Assembly: GCA_029098185.1 (NCBI GenBank)
Contig: JAQXNV010000043.1
Coordinates: 33,105-97,104 of the forward strand
DNA from: Oscillospiraceae bacterium
GTDB taxonomy: Bacteria; Bacillota; Clostridia; Oscillospirales; Acutalibacteraceae
Length of the DNA stretch: 64,000 nt
Reading direction: 5' to 3'
Shown here: positions 42,892 to 52,264 of the stretch, piece after piece
Position numbering within the stretch: position 1 is the stretch's first letter
Layout: every line of letters starts with the position of its first letter
Notes under the pieces: generated by a model
Databases searched by the model: none
What the model was told of the DNA's origin: nothing
The model's input: the letters and a program-made list of their open reading frames with translations, nothing else
Position numbers and translations under genes: made by a program

Positions 42892-43539
42892 TTGGCCAAA
42901 GAGAAAAAAACACAGGAAACCGATCTGGCCTCCCCACAGGATGCCAGAGCAGGCGCCATCCGGAGCGATGTTCGCATTGCCTCCTTTGACTGGGTGGAGT
43001 CTCTGATCATCGCCATCATCGTGGTAGGCGTCGTCTTTACGTTTGTGTTCCGCATCGTCACCGTCAGCGGCACATCCATGGTGCCAAATTTGCAGAACAA
43101 TGACCGGATCATCGTGTCCAGTTGGTTTTACCAGCCAAAGCAGGGCGATGTGGTCGTGCTGAAAAAGACGGTGGGCCTTAATGAGCCCATCGTCAAGCGG
43201 GTCATCGCCACAGAGGGGCAGACGGTCTATCTCGACTATGATCACGGGGAAGTTTATGTGGACGGCAAAAAGCTGGATGAAACGGAATATCTGGGCGAGA
43301 TGAAAACGTACCGGCCCCAAACGTCGGAGATCCTCATTGCCATGCCGGAGGGCGGCGTCACTGTGCCGGAGGGCCACATCTTCGTCCTGGGCGATAACCG
43401 GGAAGTCTCTCTGGACAGCCGCTATGAGAAGGTCGGCATGGTGGATACCCGGTATATCCTGGGGAAAGCGCAGCTAAAGCTGTTCCCCTTTAACCGGTTC
43501 GGGGTCATCCAATCTTATGATCTGGAGGCAGCAGCATGA
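42892..43539 (+). CDS. lepB: Signal peptidase I
   Basis: Membrane serine protease that removes signal peptides from Sec-exported proteins. 215 residues: one N-terminal anchor (SLIIAIIVVGVVFTFVFRIV), catalytic Ser in VSGTSMVPNL (about 60) and general base Lys in VKRVIATEGQ (about 101), plus VLGDNREVSLDSRYEKVGMV. The start is TTG at 42892 with AGGAGGG at seven bases; the track's start is inside the preceding terminator region. Overlaps rbgA by four bases. Confidence 0.95.
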   Translation: MAKEKKTQETDLASPQDARAGAIRSDVRIASFDWVESLIIAIIVVGVVFTFVFRIVTVSGTSMVPNLQNNDRIIVSSWFYQPKQGDVVVLKKTVGLNEPIVKRVIATEGQTVYLDYDHGEVYVDGKKLDETEYLGEMKTYRPQTSEILIAMPEGGVTVPEGHIFVLGDNREVSLDSRYEKVGMVDTRYILGKAQLKLFPFNRFGVIQSYDLEAAA

Positions 43540-44405
43540 GTGAACCACAATCTATCCAATGGTTTCCCGGGCATATGACCAAAACAAAGCGGCAGATCGA
43601 AAAAACGCTGAAGCTGGTAGATGCCGTGGCGGAGATCGTAGACGCCCGGATCCCCATCAGCAGCCGCAACCCGGTACTGCACAAGCTGATCCAGGGCAAG
43701 CCCCGGGTCATCCTGCTGAATAAGGCCGATATGGCCGACCCGCAGCAGACCGCCCGCTGGATCGCCTATTATAAAGAAAAGAACATCCCGGCCATCGCGG
43801 TGGATTGCCGCAGCGGCAAGGGCATGAACCAGTTTATTCCCACGGTCCGGTCTGTGCTGAAGGACCGCATTGCCGCCTGGGAGAAAAAAGGCATGGTAGG
43901 CCGCACGATCCGGGTCATGGTGGTGGGCATCCCCAACGTGGGCAAATCGTCTATGATCAATCGGCTGGCCAAGGGCAGCAAGGCCGTTGTGGAGGACCGT
44001 CCCGGCGTGACGAGAGAGAACCGGTGGTTCAGCATCACGAAGGATTTTGAGCTGCTGGATACGCCCGGCGTGCTGTGGCCGAAGTTTGAGGATAAGCTGG
44101 TGGGCGAACACCTGGCCTTTACCGGCGCCGTAAAGGATGCCGTCGTCGATGTGGAGCATCTGGCTTGCCGGCTCATCGAGGTGTTGCGGGAATTGTATCC
44201 CAGCGCCCTTGTCAGCCGCTACAAGCTGGAGGACTGCGATCTTCAGGCAATGGAGAGTTACGAGATCCTGGAACAGATCGGCCGGAACCGGGGAATGTTG
44301 ATTTCCGGCGGCGAGATCAACACCGAGCGGGCGGCCATCGCCGTGTTGGATGAATTCCGCGGCGCAAAGCTGGGCCGCATAACGTTGGAGCAGGTGAAGT
44401 CATGA
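43536..44405 (+). CDS. rbgA: Ribosome biogenesis GTPase RbgA (YlqF)
   Basis: Circularly permuted GTPase needed for late maturation of the 50S subunit. 289 residues; motifs occur in permuted order: G4 NKAD (near 62), G1 GIPNVGKSS (near 130), G3 DTPG (near 174). The start [15 protein letters not shown] is the family signature. Overlaps lepB upstream and rnhB downstream by four bases each, so the lepB-rbgA-rnhB-yraN genes are one translationally coupled operon. Confidence 0.96.
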   Translation: MSEPQSIQWFPGHMTKTKRQIEKTLKLVDAVAEIVDARIPISSRNPVLHKLIQGKPRVILLNKADMADPQQTARWIAYYKEKNIPAIAVDCRSGKGMNQFIPTVRSVLKDRIAAWEKKGMVGRTIRVMVVGIPNVGKSSMINRLAKGSKAVVEDRPGVTRENRWFSITKDFELLDTPGVLWPKFEDKLVGEHLAFTGAVKDAVVDVEHLACRLIEVLRELYPSALVSRYKLEDCDLQAMESYEILEQIGRNRGMLISGGEINTERAAIAVLDEFRGAKLGRITLEQVKS

Positions 44406-45016
44406 CAGATGGATTCCTTTTTGAACAAACAGCGTTACAAAACGGATATACCGCCGTTTGCGGCATTGATGAAGCAGGCCGGGGCCCTTTGGCCGGGCCT
44501 GTTTTTGCCGCTGCGGTGATCTTGCCGGAGGGCCTTGTCATCGAGGGGCTGGACGATTCCAAAAAGCTGACGGAGAAAAAGCGGGAAGCGCTTTTCGACA
44601 TCATTACCAAAGAGGCGGTCAGCTACGGCATTGCCTTTGCCACCGAGAAGGAGATCGATGAGATCAACATTTTGCAGGCGACGTACCTGGCTATGGGCCG
44701 GGCCTGCCAAAAGCTGGACCCGCCGGCAGATTATGCGCTTATCGACGGCAACCGGATGCCGCCGCTGCCCATTCCGGGCGAGACGGTAGTCAAAGGAGAC
44801 AGTCGCAGCTACAGCATCGCAGCAGCATCGATCCTGGCAAAGGTCAGCCGGGACCGGCTCATGGTGGAGATCGATAAGCTGTACCCGGAATACCGGTTTG
44901 CAAAGCACAAGGGCTATGGTACCAAGCTCCACCGGGAGCTGCTGCTGGAATATGGCCCTTGTCCCGTCCATCGCCGGTCTTTCCTGACAAAGATCCTGGG
45001 AGAAGGCCATGGATAA
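44402..45016 (+). CDS. rnhB: Ribonuclease HII
   Basis: Removes ribonucleotides from DNA and RNA primers. 204 residues; catalytic [12 protein letters not shown] near 20 (Asp-Glu), [11 protein letters not shown], and the later acidic residues in [11 protein letters not shown] and KVSRDRLM. Overlaps rbgA by four and yraN by eight bases. Confidence 0.96.
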   Translation: MTDGFLFEQTALQNGYTAVCGIDEAGRGPLAGPVFAAAVILPEGLVIEGLDDSKKLTEKKREALFDIITKEAVSYGIAFATEKEIDEINILQATYLAMGRACQKLDPPADYALIDGNRMPPLPIPGETVVKGDSRSYSIAAASILAKVSRDRLMVEIDKLYPEYRFAKHKGYGTKLHRELLLEYGPCPVHRRSFLTKILGEGHG

Positions 45017-45383
45017 TGGATCGGGAAAGCTGGGCGAAGGGTATACCGCTGATTTTCTCCGGCGAAAGGGCTGTACCATTTTGGAGCGGAACTACCACAG
45101 CCGCTACGGTGAGATTGACATAATCGCTCAGCGCGGCCAGTATATTTTATTTGTCGAAGTGAAAACGCGGCGGGAAGGCAGTATGGTAGACCCGCTGGAA
45201 GCCGTGACGAAAGAGAAGCGCCGTAGGATCATCCAGACATCGCTGTGCTATCTGGAAGCGCACCCGGAATTTGCTTTGCTGTCCTGCCGCTTTGATGTGG
45301 CTGGCCTGACGACCAGCCGGGACGGCAGCAGAATAAAGCGGCTGCGCTATGTGATCAATGCCTTTGAGGGGGGATCGTGTTGA
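45009..45383 (+). CDS. yraN: YraN family endonuclease-fold protein (UPF0102)
   Basis: A 124-residue protein with a restriction-endonuclease-like core: [51 protein letters not shown]. The D..E-x-K residues (EIDII and VEVKTR) form the predicted active site. Biological role unsettled; often next to rnhB as here. Overlaps rnhB by eight bases and the peptidase gene by a few. Confidence 0.93.
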   Translation: MDNGSGKLGEGYTADFLRRKGCTILERNYHSRYGEIDIIAQRGQYILFVEVKTRREGSMVDPLEAVTKEKRRRIIQTSLCYLEAHPEFALLSCRFDVAGLTTSRDGSRIKRLRYVINAFEGGSC

Positions 45384-46300
45384 ACATTTTTGATCTGCAC
45401 TGCGACACCATCACGGCCTGTTACGACCGCCGTCTGTCTTTGCAGCACAATGGGGAACTGCATTTGTCTCTGGAGCGGGGAAGCCGTTATGATCCCTGGG
45501 TCCAGTGCTTTGCCGTATGGATCCCCGACACGCTGCGGGGCCAGGCGGCGGTCGATTATTTTACAGCGGTGGCCGCCTTTTTGGAAGCAACGGCAGCCAA
45601 AACAGAGCAGATGATCCTTTGCACCAAAAAGGAAGATCTCAACAAAACAGGTCCCGTTTGCCACGGCCTGCTGACGGTAGAGGGCGGCGCTGTGCTGGCC
45701 GGGGATCTATCCAATATCGAGCATCTGCATCGCCACCATGTCCGGGCGCTGACGTTGACCTGGAACGGCTCCTGCGAGATCGGCGACGGGGCCATGGTGG
45801 CGCATCCCAGAGGACTGACGCCCTTCGGGAAACAGGTGATCCCCGCCCTGGAAGAAGCGGATATTCTGGTGGATGTGTCCCATGCCAGCGAGCCGCTATT
45901 TTATGATGTGGCGTCTCTTGCGCAAAAGCCCATCATCGCCACCCATTCCAATGCCCGGGCTATCTGCGACCATCCCCGGAATTTGACCGACGAGCAGTTT
46001 CTGGAGATCAAACGGTGCGGGGGATTGGTGGGACTTAATCTCCACCGCTGGTTTTTGCGGGAGGACGGAGAAGCCACGCTGGACGATGTATTTTGCCATG
46101 TGGCGCATTTTTTGTCTTTAGGCGGCGAAAAAACGTTGGCGCTGGGCACCGATTTTGACGGGGCCGAGCTGGGTAAAGTCCTTCGGGGCATCGAGGATCT
46201 GGAGCGACTTGCCGATGATTTTTCCAGGCGGGGACTGTCCGACGGGTTGATCCACCAAATTTTCTACCAAAATGCGAAAGATTTTTTTGATTCTCTTTGA
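45377..46300 (+). CDS. Membrane dipeptidase (peptidase family M19)
   Basis: Zinc dipeptidase of the renal-dipeptidase family, cytoplasmic in Firmicutes; substrate unknown (dipeptides, possibly D-containing). About 306 residues: metal motif DLHCDT at the start, HGLLTVEGG near 95, DVSHASEPLFYDVA and IIATHSNARAICDHPRNLTDEQ near 190. GAGGGGGG precedes two adjacent possible starts, GTG at 45377 and TTG at 45380; spacing favours the TTG slightly. Last gene of the lepB operon. Confidence 0.9.
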   Translation: MLNIFDLHCDTITACYDRRLSLQHNGELHLSLERGSRYDPWVQCFAVWIPDTLRGQAAVDYFTAVAAFLEATAAKTEQMILCTKKEDLNKTGPVCHGLLTVEGGAVLAGDLSNIEHLHRHHVRALTLTWNGSCEIGDGAMVAHPRGLTPFGKQVIPALEEADILVDVSHASEPLFYDVASLAQKPIIATHSNARAICDHPRNLTDEQFLEIKRCGGLVGLNLHRWFLREDGEATLDDVFCHVAHFLSLGGEKTLALGTDFDGAELGKVLRGIEDLERLADDFSRRGLSDGLIHQIFYQNAKDFFDSL

Positions 46301-46325
46301 CATTACGCAGAGAATCAGATACAAT
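46297..46325 (+). promoter_or_regulatory. Predicted promoter of thrC
   Basis: TTGACA (46297-46302) overlaps the stop codon of the dipeptidase gene; 17-base spacer; TACAAT (46320-46325). No T-box or riboswitch fits in the short leader. Confidence 0.75.
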
Positions 46326-46376
46326 ATAAAATGCGATAAAATTGATTAGAGATTAGAGTAAATGGAGGGGAACACC

Positions 46377-47885
46377 TTGAAGTATCAATGCACAAGGGAT
46401 TCGTCAGTAACAGTAACAGCGTCGCAGGCAATCGTGCAGGGCATTGCCAAAAACGGCGGCCTTTTTGTACCGGAGACCCTGCCGGCCTATACCCTTGCGG
46501 ACTTGACCGCCATGAATGGCCAGTCCTATTTTGACCGGGCGGCTAAGGTCGTGTCTGATTTCCTGCCGGAGTTCACGCCGGAGGAGATCGAGGAGTGCGT
46601 CCAAGGCGCCTATGGCGGCGGCAAATTTTCCGGCGGTCATCCGGCGCCGGTCGTTGCCGTAAAGGACGGCGACTGCGCCATGAACATCCTGGAGCTGTGG
46701 CACGGCCCCACCTGCGCCTTCAAGGATATGGCGCTGCAGCTGCTGCCGCACCTGCTGACCCATTCTTTGCGCAAGACAAAGTGTGAAAAAACAGCCGTCA
46801 TTCTGGTGGCCACCTCTGGCGATACCGGTAAGGCGGCCCTGGAAGGCTTTAAGGATGTAAAGGGCACCGAGATGCTGGTATTCTATCCGGAGAACGGCGT
46901 CAGCCCCATGCAGAAGCGCCAGATGAATACGCAGGAAGGCAGCAACGTCAGCGTCTGCGCCATCGAGGGCAACTTTGACGACGCCCAGACCGGCGTGAAG
47001 AAGCTGTTTGTCGATCCGGCCATCAATGAGAAGCTCCATGCAAACGGCATGCTGTTCTCCAGCGCCAACTCCATCAACTGGGGCCGGCTGCTGCCGCAGA
47101 TCGTCTACTACGTCTCCGCTTACAGCGATTTAATGGAGCGCGGCGCCATCCAGCCCGGCGACCCCATCAACGTGGTCGTGCCTACCGGCAACTTCGGCAA
47201 CATCCTTGCCGGCTACTACGCCAGCAAGATGGGCCTGCCGGTAAACAAGTTCATCTGCGCGTCTAACTCCAACAACGTCCTCACCGATTTCCTCAAGACC
47301 GGTGAATACAACCGGAACCGGGATTTCCATGCAACGATCTCCCCGTCCATGGACATCCTCATCTCCAGCAACCTGGAGCGGCTGCTCTACGATGTGACCG
47401 GCCACGACTGCAAGAAGGTCGCCGGCTGGATGCAGGAGCTGTCCGAAAAAGGGTGCTACAAGGTGGACGACGAGACGTTCCAGAAGATCAGCGCTGTTTT
47501 TGACGCTGGCTTCTGCAGCGACGAGGACACCAAAAAGACCATCCGCCAGGTGTACGACAACGCCGGTTATCTCTGCGATACCCACACCGCTGTTGCCGTA
47601 AAGGTCTACGAGGACTATGTTGCCCGCACCGGCGATAAGACCCCGACGGTCATCGACTCTACCGCAAGCCCATATAAGTTCGCGTCCTCTGTGCTGTCCG
47701 CTGTAGATGACCAGTACGATGACAAGATGGATGAGTTTGACAAGGTAGAGCGCCTGTCCAAGCTGACCGGCACCGAGGTCCCCGCGCCCATTGCCGGCCT
47801 CAAGGAAAAGCCTGTCCGCTTCCAGAATGTCTGCGAGAAAGAGCAGATGGGCGACGTACTGCTGCGCCTGTTAGGGTTGGCATAA
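46377..47885 (+). CDS. thrC: Threonine synthase
   Basis: PLP enzyme converting O-phosphohomoserine to threonine. 502 residues, the long bacterial/fungal class. PLP lysine in HGPTCAFKDMALQLLPHL near 115, phosphate-binding LVATSGDTGKAALEGF and SSANSINWGRLLPQIVYY. The track's ATG at 46362 has no Shine-Dalgarno and itself lies over GGAGGGG; the TTG at 46377, six bases after that sequence, is the likelier start. The metallophosphoesterase start overlaps its stop by one base. Confidence 0.95.
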   Translation: MKYQCTRDSSVTVTASQAIVQGIAKNGGLFVPETLPAYTLADLTAMNGQSYFDRAAKVVSDFLPEFTPEEIEECVQGAYGGGKFSGGHPAPVVAVKDGDCAMNILELWHGPTCAFKDMALQLLPHLLTHSLRKTKCEKTAVILVATSGDTGKAALEGFKDVKGTEMLVFYPENGVSPMQKRQMNTQEGSNVSVCAIEGNFDDAQTGVKKLFVDPAINEKLHANGMLFSSANSINWGRLLPQIVYYVSAYSDLMERGAIQPGDPINVVVPTGNFGNILAGYYASKMGLPVNKFICASNSNNVLTDFLKTGEYNRNRDFHATISPSMDILISSNLERLLYDVTGHDCKKVAGWMQELSEKGCYKVDDETFQKISAVFDAGFCSDEDTKKTIRQVYDNAGYLCDTHTAVAVKVYEDYVARTGDKTPTVIDSTASPYKFASSVLSAVDDQYDDKMDEFDKVERLSKLTGTEVPAPIAGLKEKPVRFQNVCEKEQMGDVLLRLLGLA

Positions 47886-48583
47886 TGTCGCTGTTTGTCA
47901 TTGCGGATCTGCATTTGTCTCTGGGCAGCAAAAAGCCCATGGACGTGTTCCGCGGCTGGGAGAACTATGTGGAGCGGCTGGAACGAAACTGGCGGGCCGT
48001 GGTGACGGAACAGGATACCGTTGTGGTGGCCGGCGACATTTCCTGGGGGATGTCCCTTGCGGAATCGAAGGCGGATTTCCAGTGGCTCAACGCCCTGCCG
48101 GGACAAAAGATCCTGCTCAAGGGCAATCACGACTACTGGTGGTCCACCAAAACAAGGATCGAGACGTTCTTTCAGGAGGAGGGGTTCACCTCTCTCCATG
48201 TGCTCCACAATAACGCCTATCTGGCCCAGGGCAAAGCCATCTGCGGCAGCCGGGGCTGGCTGTATAATTCCGAAAAGGACGAGGACATCAAGATCGTCAA
48301 CCGGGAAGTGGGGCGGCTCAAGCTGTCGCTGGACGACGCGGAAAAGCGGTTCCCGGAAGCGGAGCCTATCGTGTTTCTCCACTATCCGCCGGTCTATGGC
48401 ACCATGGCCTGTAACGGTATCTTAACGGTGCTGCGGGAGCGGAACATCCGCCGGTGCTATTTTGGGCATATCCACGGCAGTCAGGCGTCCAAACGGGCCA
48501 TCAAAGGGGAATGGGAGGGCATTAAAATGCACCTGATCTCCTGCGATTATGTAGGCTTTGTGCCGGTACTGGTCCGGGAATAG
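47885..48583 (+). CDS. Metallophosphoesterase
   Basis: Calcineurin-like phosphoesterase, 232 residues; substrate unknown. Metal motifs in order: IADLHLSLG (D-x-H, residue 7-9), VVAGDISWG (GD), LKGNHDYWW (GNHD), FLHYPP and FGHIHGSQASKRA (GHxH). Stop-start overlap TAATG with thrC suggests coupling, although no metabolic link is apparent. Confidence 0.92.
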   Translation: MSLFVIADLHLSLGSKKPMDVFRGWENYVERLERNWRAVVTEQDTVVVAGDISWGMSLAESKADFQWLNALPGQKILLKGNHDYWWSTKTRIETFFQEEGFTSLHVLHNNAYLAQGKAICGSRGWLYNSEKDEDIKIVNREVGRLKLSLDDAEKRFPEAEPIVFLHYPPVYGTMACNGILTVLRERNIRRCYFGHIHGSQASKRAIKGEWEGIKMHLISCDYVGFVPVLVRE

Positions 48584-48633
48584 AGAAAATTTACAAATTT
48601 TAAAAATTGATGGTAGTAATTTGTACAAACCTA

Positions 48634-48642
48634 TGCTACAAT
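48634..48642 (+). promoter_or_regulatory. Extended -10 promoter of tig
   Basis: TGCTACAAT (TG-N-TACAAT), without a good -35 hexamer at the right spacing, about 43 bases before the tig start in an A/T-rich gap. Confidence 0.5.
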
Positions 48643-48684
48643 AAAAAGGATAATTTTAAGTTGAAAAAGCAGGAGTGAAGTAAA

Positions 48685-50238
48685 ATGAAATTGATTTCTT
48701 GTAATAATGTAGAAACCAACCGCTATCAGTTAGAAGTTGCGGTGGACGCAAAGGATTTCAATGACGCCATAGAGAGAGCATATCAGAAGGATAAGAGAAA
48801 GATCTCCCTGCCGGGTTTCCGGAAGGGCAAGGCGCCAAGAGCTTTCATCGAGAAATACTATGGCCAGAACGTGTTCTTTGAGGACGCCATTGAGGATCTG
48901 TATCCAAAGGCACTGGACGACGCCATCACCGAGGCAAAGCTGGAGGTCATCGAGGACAAGATCGACTTTGAGATCGTGGAAGTCAGCAAGGAGAAGGGCC
49001 TGACCTTCAAGGCAACCGTCACCACAAAGCCGGAAGTCAACATCAAGGACTACCTGGGCCTGAAGATCACCCCAAAATCTGTCGAGGTCACTGACGCAGA
49101 TGTAGACGCCAAGATGAACGAGCTGCTGGATCGTTACTCCAGAATGGTCACCGTAGACCGCGGCGCAGAGAACGATGACATCGTTGTCATGGACTTTGAG
49201 GGCTTTTTGGACGGCGAGCCATTTGAGGGCGGCAAGGCAGAAAACTACAGCCTGACCCTGGGCACCAAGATGTTCATCCCAGGCTTTGAGGAGCAGCTCT
49301 GCGGCCATAAGGCTGGCGAAGATGTAGAAGTCAACGTCACCTTCCCGGAGGATTACCACGCAAGCGAGCTGGCAGGCAAGCCAACTGTCTTTAAGGTACA
49401 TATCCACGAGGTCAAGGGCAAGGAGCTGCCGGAGCTGGACGATGAGTTTGTCAAGGACATCAGCGACTTCGACACCGTTGCTGACCTGCGTGCGGATATG
49501 CGCAAGCGTCTGGAAGAGATGAAGAAGGAAGAGGTCGCCGGCGACATCGAGTATCAGCTGATGATGCAGCTCAACGATCGTCTGGAGGGCGAGATCCCCA
49601 ACGCCATGTATGAAAAGCAGATCGACACCGAGATCCGCGCATTCAACTATCGTCTCCAGTCCCAGGGCCTCCGCTTTGAGACCTATATGCAGTTGACCGG
49701 TCAGGATCCCCACACCCTGCGGGAGAGCTTCCGTCAGCAGGCTGAGAACCAGGTAAAGATCCGTCTTGCCCTGGAGAAGATCGGCGAGCTGGAGAACATC
49801 ACCGCCACCGATGAGGAGATCGACGAAGAGTTCGAGAACCTGGCAAAGATGTATCAGCAGGATGTGGAGAAGGTCAAGGAGATGATCTCCAGAGAAGGCC
49901 AGGCCAAAGACGTTGTTGCCAGAAAGGCAATGAACCTGGTCCGTGACAACGCTGTTGTTGTGCCGGCAGAAGAAGCTGCAAAGGCAGAGGAAGCACCTGC
50001 TGAGGAGAAGAAACCGGCCAAGAAGCCAGCGGCGAAAAAGACAACAAAGAAGGCAGCCGAGGGTGAGGAAGGCGAGAAGCCAGCCAAGAAGCCGGCAGCC
50101 AAGAGAACGACCAAGAAGGCAGCGGAAGGCGAAGAGGCAGAGAAAAAGCCAGCGAAGAAGCCAGCTGCAAAAAAGACAACAAAGAAGGCAGAAGAAAAGA
50201 CCGAGGAGCAGGCGGAGAAAACAGAAAACGCTGAATAA
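48685..50238 (+). CDS. tig: Trigger factor with a repeated lysine-rich C-terminal tail
   Basis: Ribosome-associated chaperone and prolyl isomerase. 517 residues against about 430 usual. The ribosome-binding signature GFRKGKAPRAFIEKYYG is near 45; the FKBP-type domain (about 150-245) shows VVMDFEGFLDGEPFEGG and MFIPGFEEQLCG; the C-terminal chaperone arms end near 425. Residues 425-517 are an added tail of three 22-23-residue repeats of KPAKKPAAKKTTKKA plus acidic spacers. AGGAGTGAAG precedes the ATG. Strong codon bias. Followed by clpP and clpX, the common Firmicute order. Confidence 0.96.
   Translation: MKLISCNNVETNRYQLEVAVDAKDFNDAIERAYQKDKRKISLPGFRKGKAPRAFIEKYYGQNVFFEDAIEDLYPKALDDAITEAKLEVIEDKIDFEIVEVSKEKGLTFKATVTTKPEVNIKDYLGLKITPKSVEVTDADVDAKMNELLDRYSRMVTVDRGAENDDIVVMDFEGFLDGEPFEGGKAENYSLTLGTKMFIPGFEEQLCGHKAGEDVEVNVTFPEDYHASELAGKPTVFKVHIHEVKGKELPELDDEFVKDISDFDTVADLRADMRKRLEEMKKEEVAGDIEYQLMMQLNDRLEGEIPNAMYEKQIDTEIRAFNYRLQSQGLRFETYMQLTGQDPHTLRESFRQQAENQVKIRLALEKIGELENITATDEEIDEEFENLAKMYQQDVEKVKEMISREGQAKDVVARKAMNLVRDNAVVVPAEEAAKAEEAPAEEKKPAKKPAAKKTTKKAAEGEEGEKPAKKPAAKRTTKKAAEGEEAEKKPAKKPAAKKTTKKAEEKTEEQAEKTENAE
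50011..50238 (+). repeat. In-frame tandem repeats encoding the trigger factor tail
   Basis: Three degenerate units of 66-69 bases, each coding KPAKKPAAK(K/R)TTKKA followed by an acidic spacer (AEGEEGE, AEGEEAEK, EEKTEEQAEK). The third unit is truncated at the stop. Confidence 0.85.
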
Positions 50239-50308
50239 GCGCTCTGCGCTGATCCAATACTGATGAACAAGAATATGTCGGCCGCCGGTCCGGTGCGCTG
50301 AAAAACGT

Positions 50309-50343
50309 CCCATCTGCTGTCCGCCGCACAGGACGGCAGATGG
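50309..50343 (+). terminator. Strong hairpin between tig and clpP
   Basis: CCATCTGCTGTCC-GCCGCACA-GGACGGCAGATGG followed by only a weak T-rich stretch (CTTGTTC). It may be a leaky terminator or processing site rather than full termination. Confidence 0.45.
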
Positions 50344-50394
50344 CTTGTTCATCCTGAGACAGTTTCATTTTTGTGCGGAGAAAAGGTGGTTCCA

Positions 50395-50931
50395 GTGAGT
50401 TTAGTCCCTTACGTTGTAGAACAAACGAGCCGCGGTGAGCGGTCCTATGATATTTATTCCCGTCTGCTCAATGACCGGATCATTATGCTGACAGAGGAAG
50501 TCAACAATGTAACAGCCAGCCTGGTTGTGGCGCAGCTTCTGTACCTGGAGGGGCAAGACCCCAACAAGGACATCAGCCTGTATATCAACAGCCCCGGCGG
50601 CGTGGTCACAGCCGGTCTGTCCATTTACGACACCATGCAGTATATCAAGTGTGACGTTTCCACCATCTGCATGGGCATGGCGGCCAGCATGGGCTCTTTC
50701 CTGCTGGCAGCCGGCACCAAGGGCAAGCGCTACTCCCTGCCCAACAGCGAGATCATGATCCACGCAGACCACATCCAAAAGACGAAAGACCGTCTCAATC
50801 GCATCCTGGCAGAGCGTACCGGCCAACCGCTGGAGGTCATTGTTAAGGATACTGAGCGGGATAACTTTATGGATGCCCAGCAAGCGCTGGAATACGGCCT
50901 GATTGACAAGATCATTACAGGACATAACTAA
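50395..50931 (+). CDS. clpP: ClpP protease subunit with a 16-residue internal deletion
   Basis: Proteolytic subunit of ClpXP. The GTG at 50395 follows AAGGTGG. Only 178 residues, against about 194 usual. Ser98 (MGMAASMGS), His123 (EIMIH) and Asp156 (DTERDNF) fit the catalytic triad. After MIH the sequence goes directly to [20 protein letters not shown]; the normal 16 residues in between (QPLGGxxGQATDIxIH in typical ClpP) are missing. They form the Gly-rich loop, strand 9 and start of the handle helix, used for substrate binding and ring-ring contact. The frame is otherwise intact. clpX follows after 19 bases. Confidence 0.95.
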   Translation: MSLVPYVVEQTSRGERSYDIYSRLLNDRIIMLTEEVNNVTASLVVAQLLYLEGQDPNKDISLYINSPGGVVTAGLSIYDTMQYIKCDVSTICMGMAASMGSFLLAAGTKGKRYSLPNSEIMIHADHIQKTKDRLNRILAERTGQPLEVIVKDTERDNFMDAQQALEYGLIDKIITGHN

Positions 50932-50950
50932 TGTAGGTTGGTGAAAACTG

Positions 50951-52264
50951 ATGTCAGGTGACGATAACAGAAAAGAAATCTGCTGTTCCTTCTGCGGCAA
51001 GCCTCAGAGCGAGGCCCGCAGATTGGTGGCAGGTCCCGGCGTTTATATTTGTGACGACTGTATCCGTCTCTGCGCCACCATGCTGGAGGAGGAGCTGGGA
51101 CAGGAAGCTCCGGCGAAAAAGCCTCATCCGGCGCCTCAGGTGCTGCTCAAGCCAAAAGAGATCAAGGAGCTTTTGGATCAGTACGTCATTGGCCAGAACG
51201 AAACGAAGCAGGCGCTGGCCGTAGCGGTCTACAACCACTATAAGCGCATCCTGCACGGCAGTGACGACGACGTGGAGATTACCAAGAGCAACGTGCTGCT
51301 CCTGGGCTCTACCGGCGTTGGTAAAACGCTGCTAGCGCAAACGCTGGCGAAAATTCTCGATGTGCCCTTTGCCATTGCCGACGCCACCACATTGACTGAA
51401 GCCGGTTATGTGGGCGAGGATGTGGAAAACATCCTCTTGCGTCTCATCCAGGCCGCCGATTACGACATTGAGCGGGCGGAACAGGGCATCATCTACGTCG
51501 ACGAGATCGACAAGATCGCACGGAAATCGGAAAACCCGTCCATTACCCGCGACGTAAGCGGCGAGGGCGTGCAGCAGGCTCTGCTGAAGATTTTGGAGGG
51601 TACCGTTTCCAACGTGCCGCCTCAGGGCGGCAGAAAGCATCCGCAGCAGGAGTTTTTGCAGATCAATACGGCAAACATCCTGTTTATCTGCGGCGGCGCC
51701 TTCGATGGACTGGAAAAGATCATCGAAAAGCGCACCTCTACCTCCGCCATGGGATTTGGCGCCGACATCCGGGACAAAAAAGAACGGAGCAAAACGGCGC
51801 TGTTCCAGGATGTAGTGCCCCACGACCTGGTCAAATACGGGTTGATCCCGGAGCTGGTAGGCCGGATGCCGGTCATCACCACACTGGACAGCCTGGACGA
51901 GGACGCGCTGGTGCGCATCCTGACGGAGCCGAAAAACAGCCTGGTCAAACAGTATACCCGTCTGTTCCAGTTGGACAACGTGGAGCTGGTGTTCCAGGAA
52001 GCGGCCCTGCGCGAGGTCGCCAAAAAGACGCTGGAGCGGGATACTGGCGCCAGAGGTCTGCGCGCGATCATGGAAGAAACGCTGGGTGATCTGATGTACA
52101 CTGTGCCATCGGATTACACCATCGCCAAGGTGGAGATCACCCCGGAGGTCGTGGTAAACGGCGCACAACCGCTGATCACGCGGGACGACAGCCGTAAGCC
52201 GGAGAACCAGTTGGAGCTGCCGGACAGCAGCGCTAAGCGGGGGAGAAAAAACAGCGCGTCTTAA
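50951..52264 (+). CDS. clpX: ATP-dependent Clp protease ATP-binding subunit ClpX
   Basis: AAA+ unfoldase that feeds proteins to ClpP. 437 residues: N-terminal zinc domain [14 protein letters not shown]...CDDC (about 15-40), Walker [13 protein letters not shown] near 120, Walker [12 protein letters not shown] near 180, pore loop GYVGEDV near 150, and the IGF-type ClpP-docking loop, which reads MGFGADI near 260. The C-terminal small domain includes [14 protein letters not shown]. Starts 19 bases after clpP with a modest GTAGGTTGG Shine-Dalgarno. Confidence 0.97.
   Translation: MSGDDNRKEICCSFCGKPQSEARRLVAGPGVYICDDCIRLCATMLEEELGQEAPAKKPHPAPQVLLKPKEIKELLDQYVIGQNETKQALAVAVYNHYKRILHGSDDDVEITKSNVLLLGSTGVGKTLLAQTLAKILDVPFAIADATTLTEAGYVGEDVENILLRLIQAADYDIERAEQGIIYVDEIDKIARKSENPSITRDVSGEGVQQALLKILEGTVSNVPPQGGRKHPQQEFLQINTANILFICGGAFDGLEKIIEKRTSTSAMGFGADIRDKKERSKTALFQDVVPHDLVKYGLIPELVGRMPVITTLDSLDEDALVRILTEPKNSLVKQYTRLFQLDNVELVFQEAALREVAKKTLERDTGARGLRAIMEETLGDLMYTVPSDYTIAKVEITPEVVVNGAQPLITRDDSRKPENQLELPDSSAKRGRKNSAS

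Noticed and set aside
46303-46376. T-box leader before thrC
   Set aside because: The leader after the promoter is about 50 bases and lacks the T-box sequence and antiterminator.
50011-50238. Tandem repeats considered as CRISPR or satellite
   Set aside because: Units are in-frame, code a regular lysine-rich peptide and have no unique spacers.
48730-50352. 540-residue minus-strand ORF opposite tig
   Set aside because: Leu/Cys-rich antisense shadow of trigger factor; the tail repeats produce the apparent membrane-like runs.
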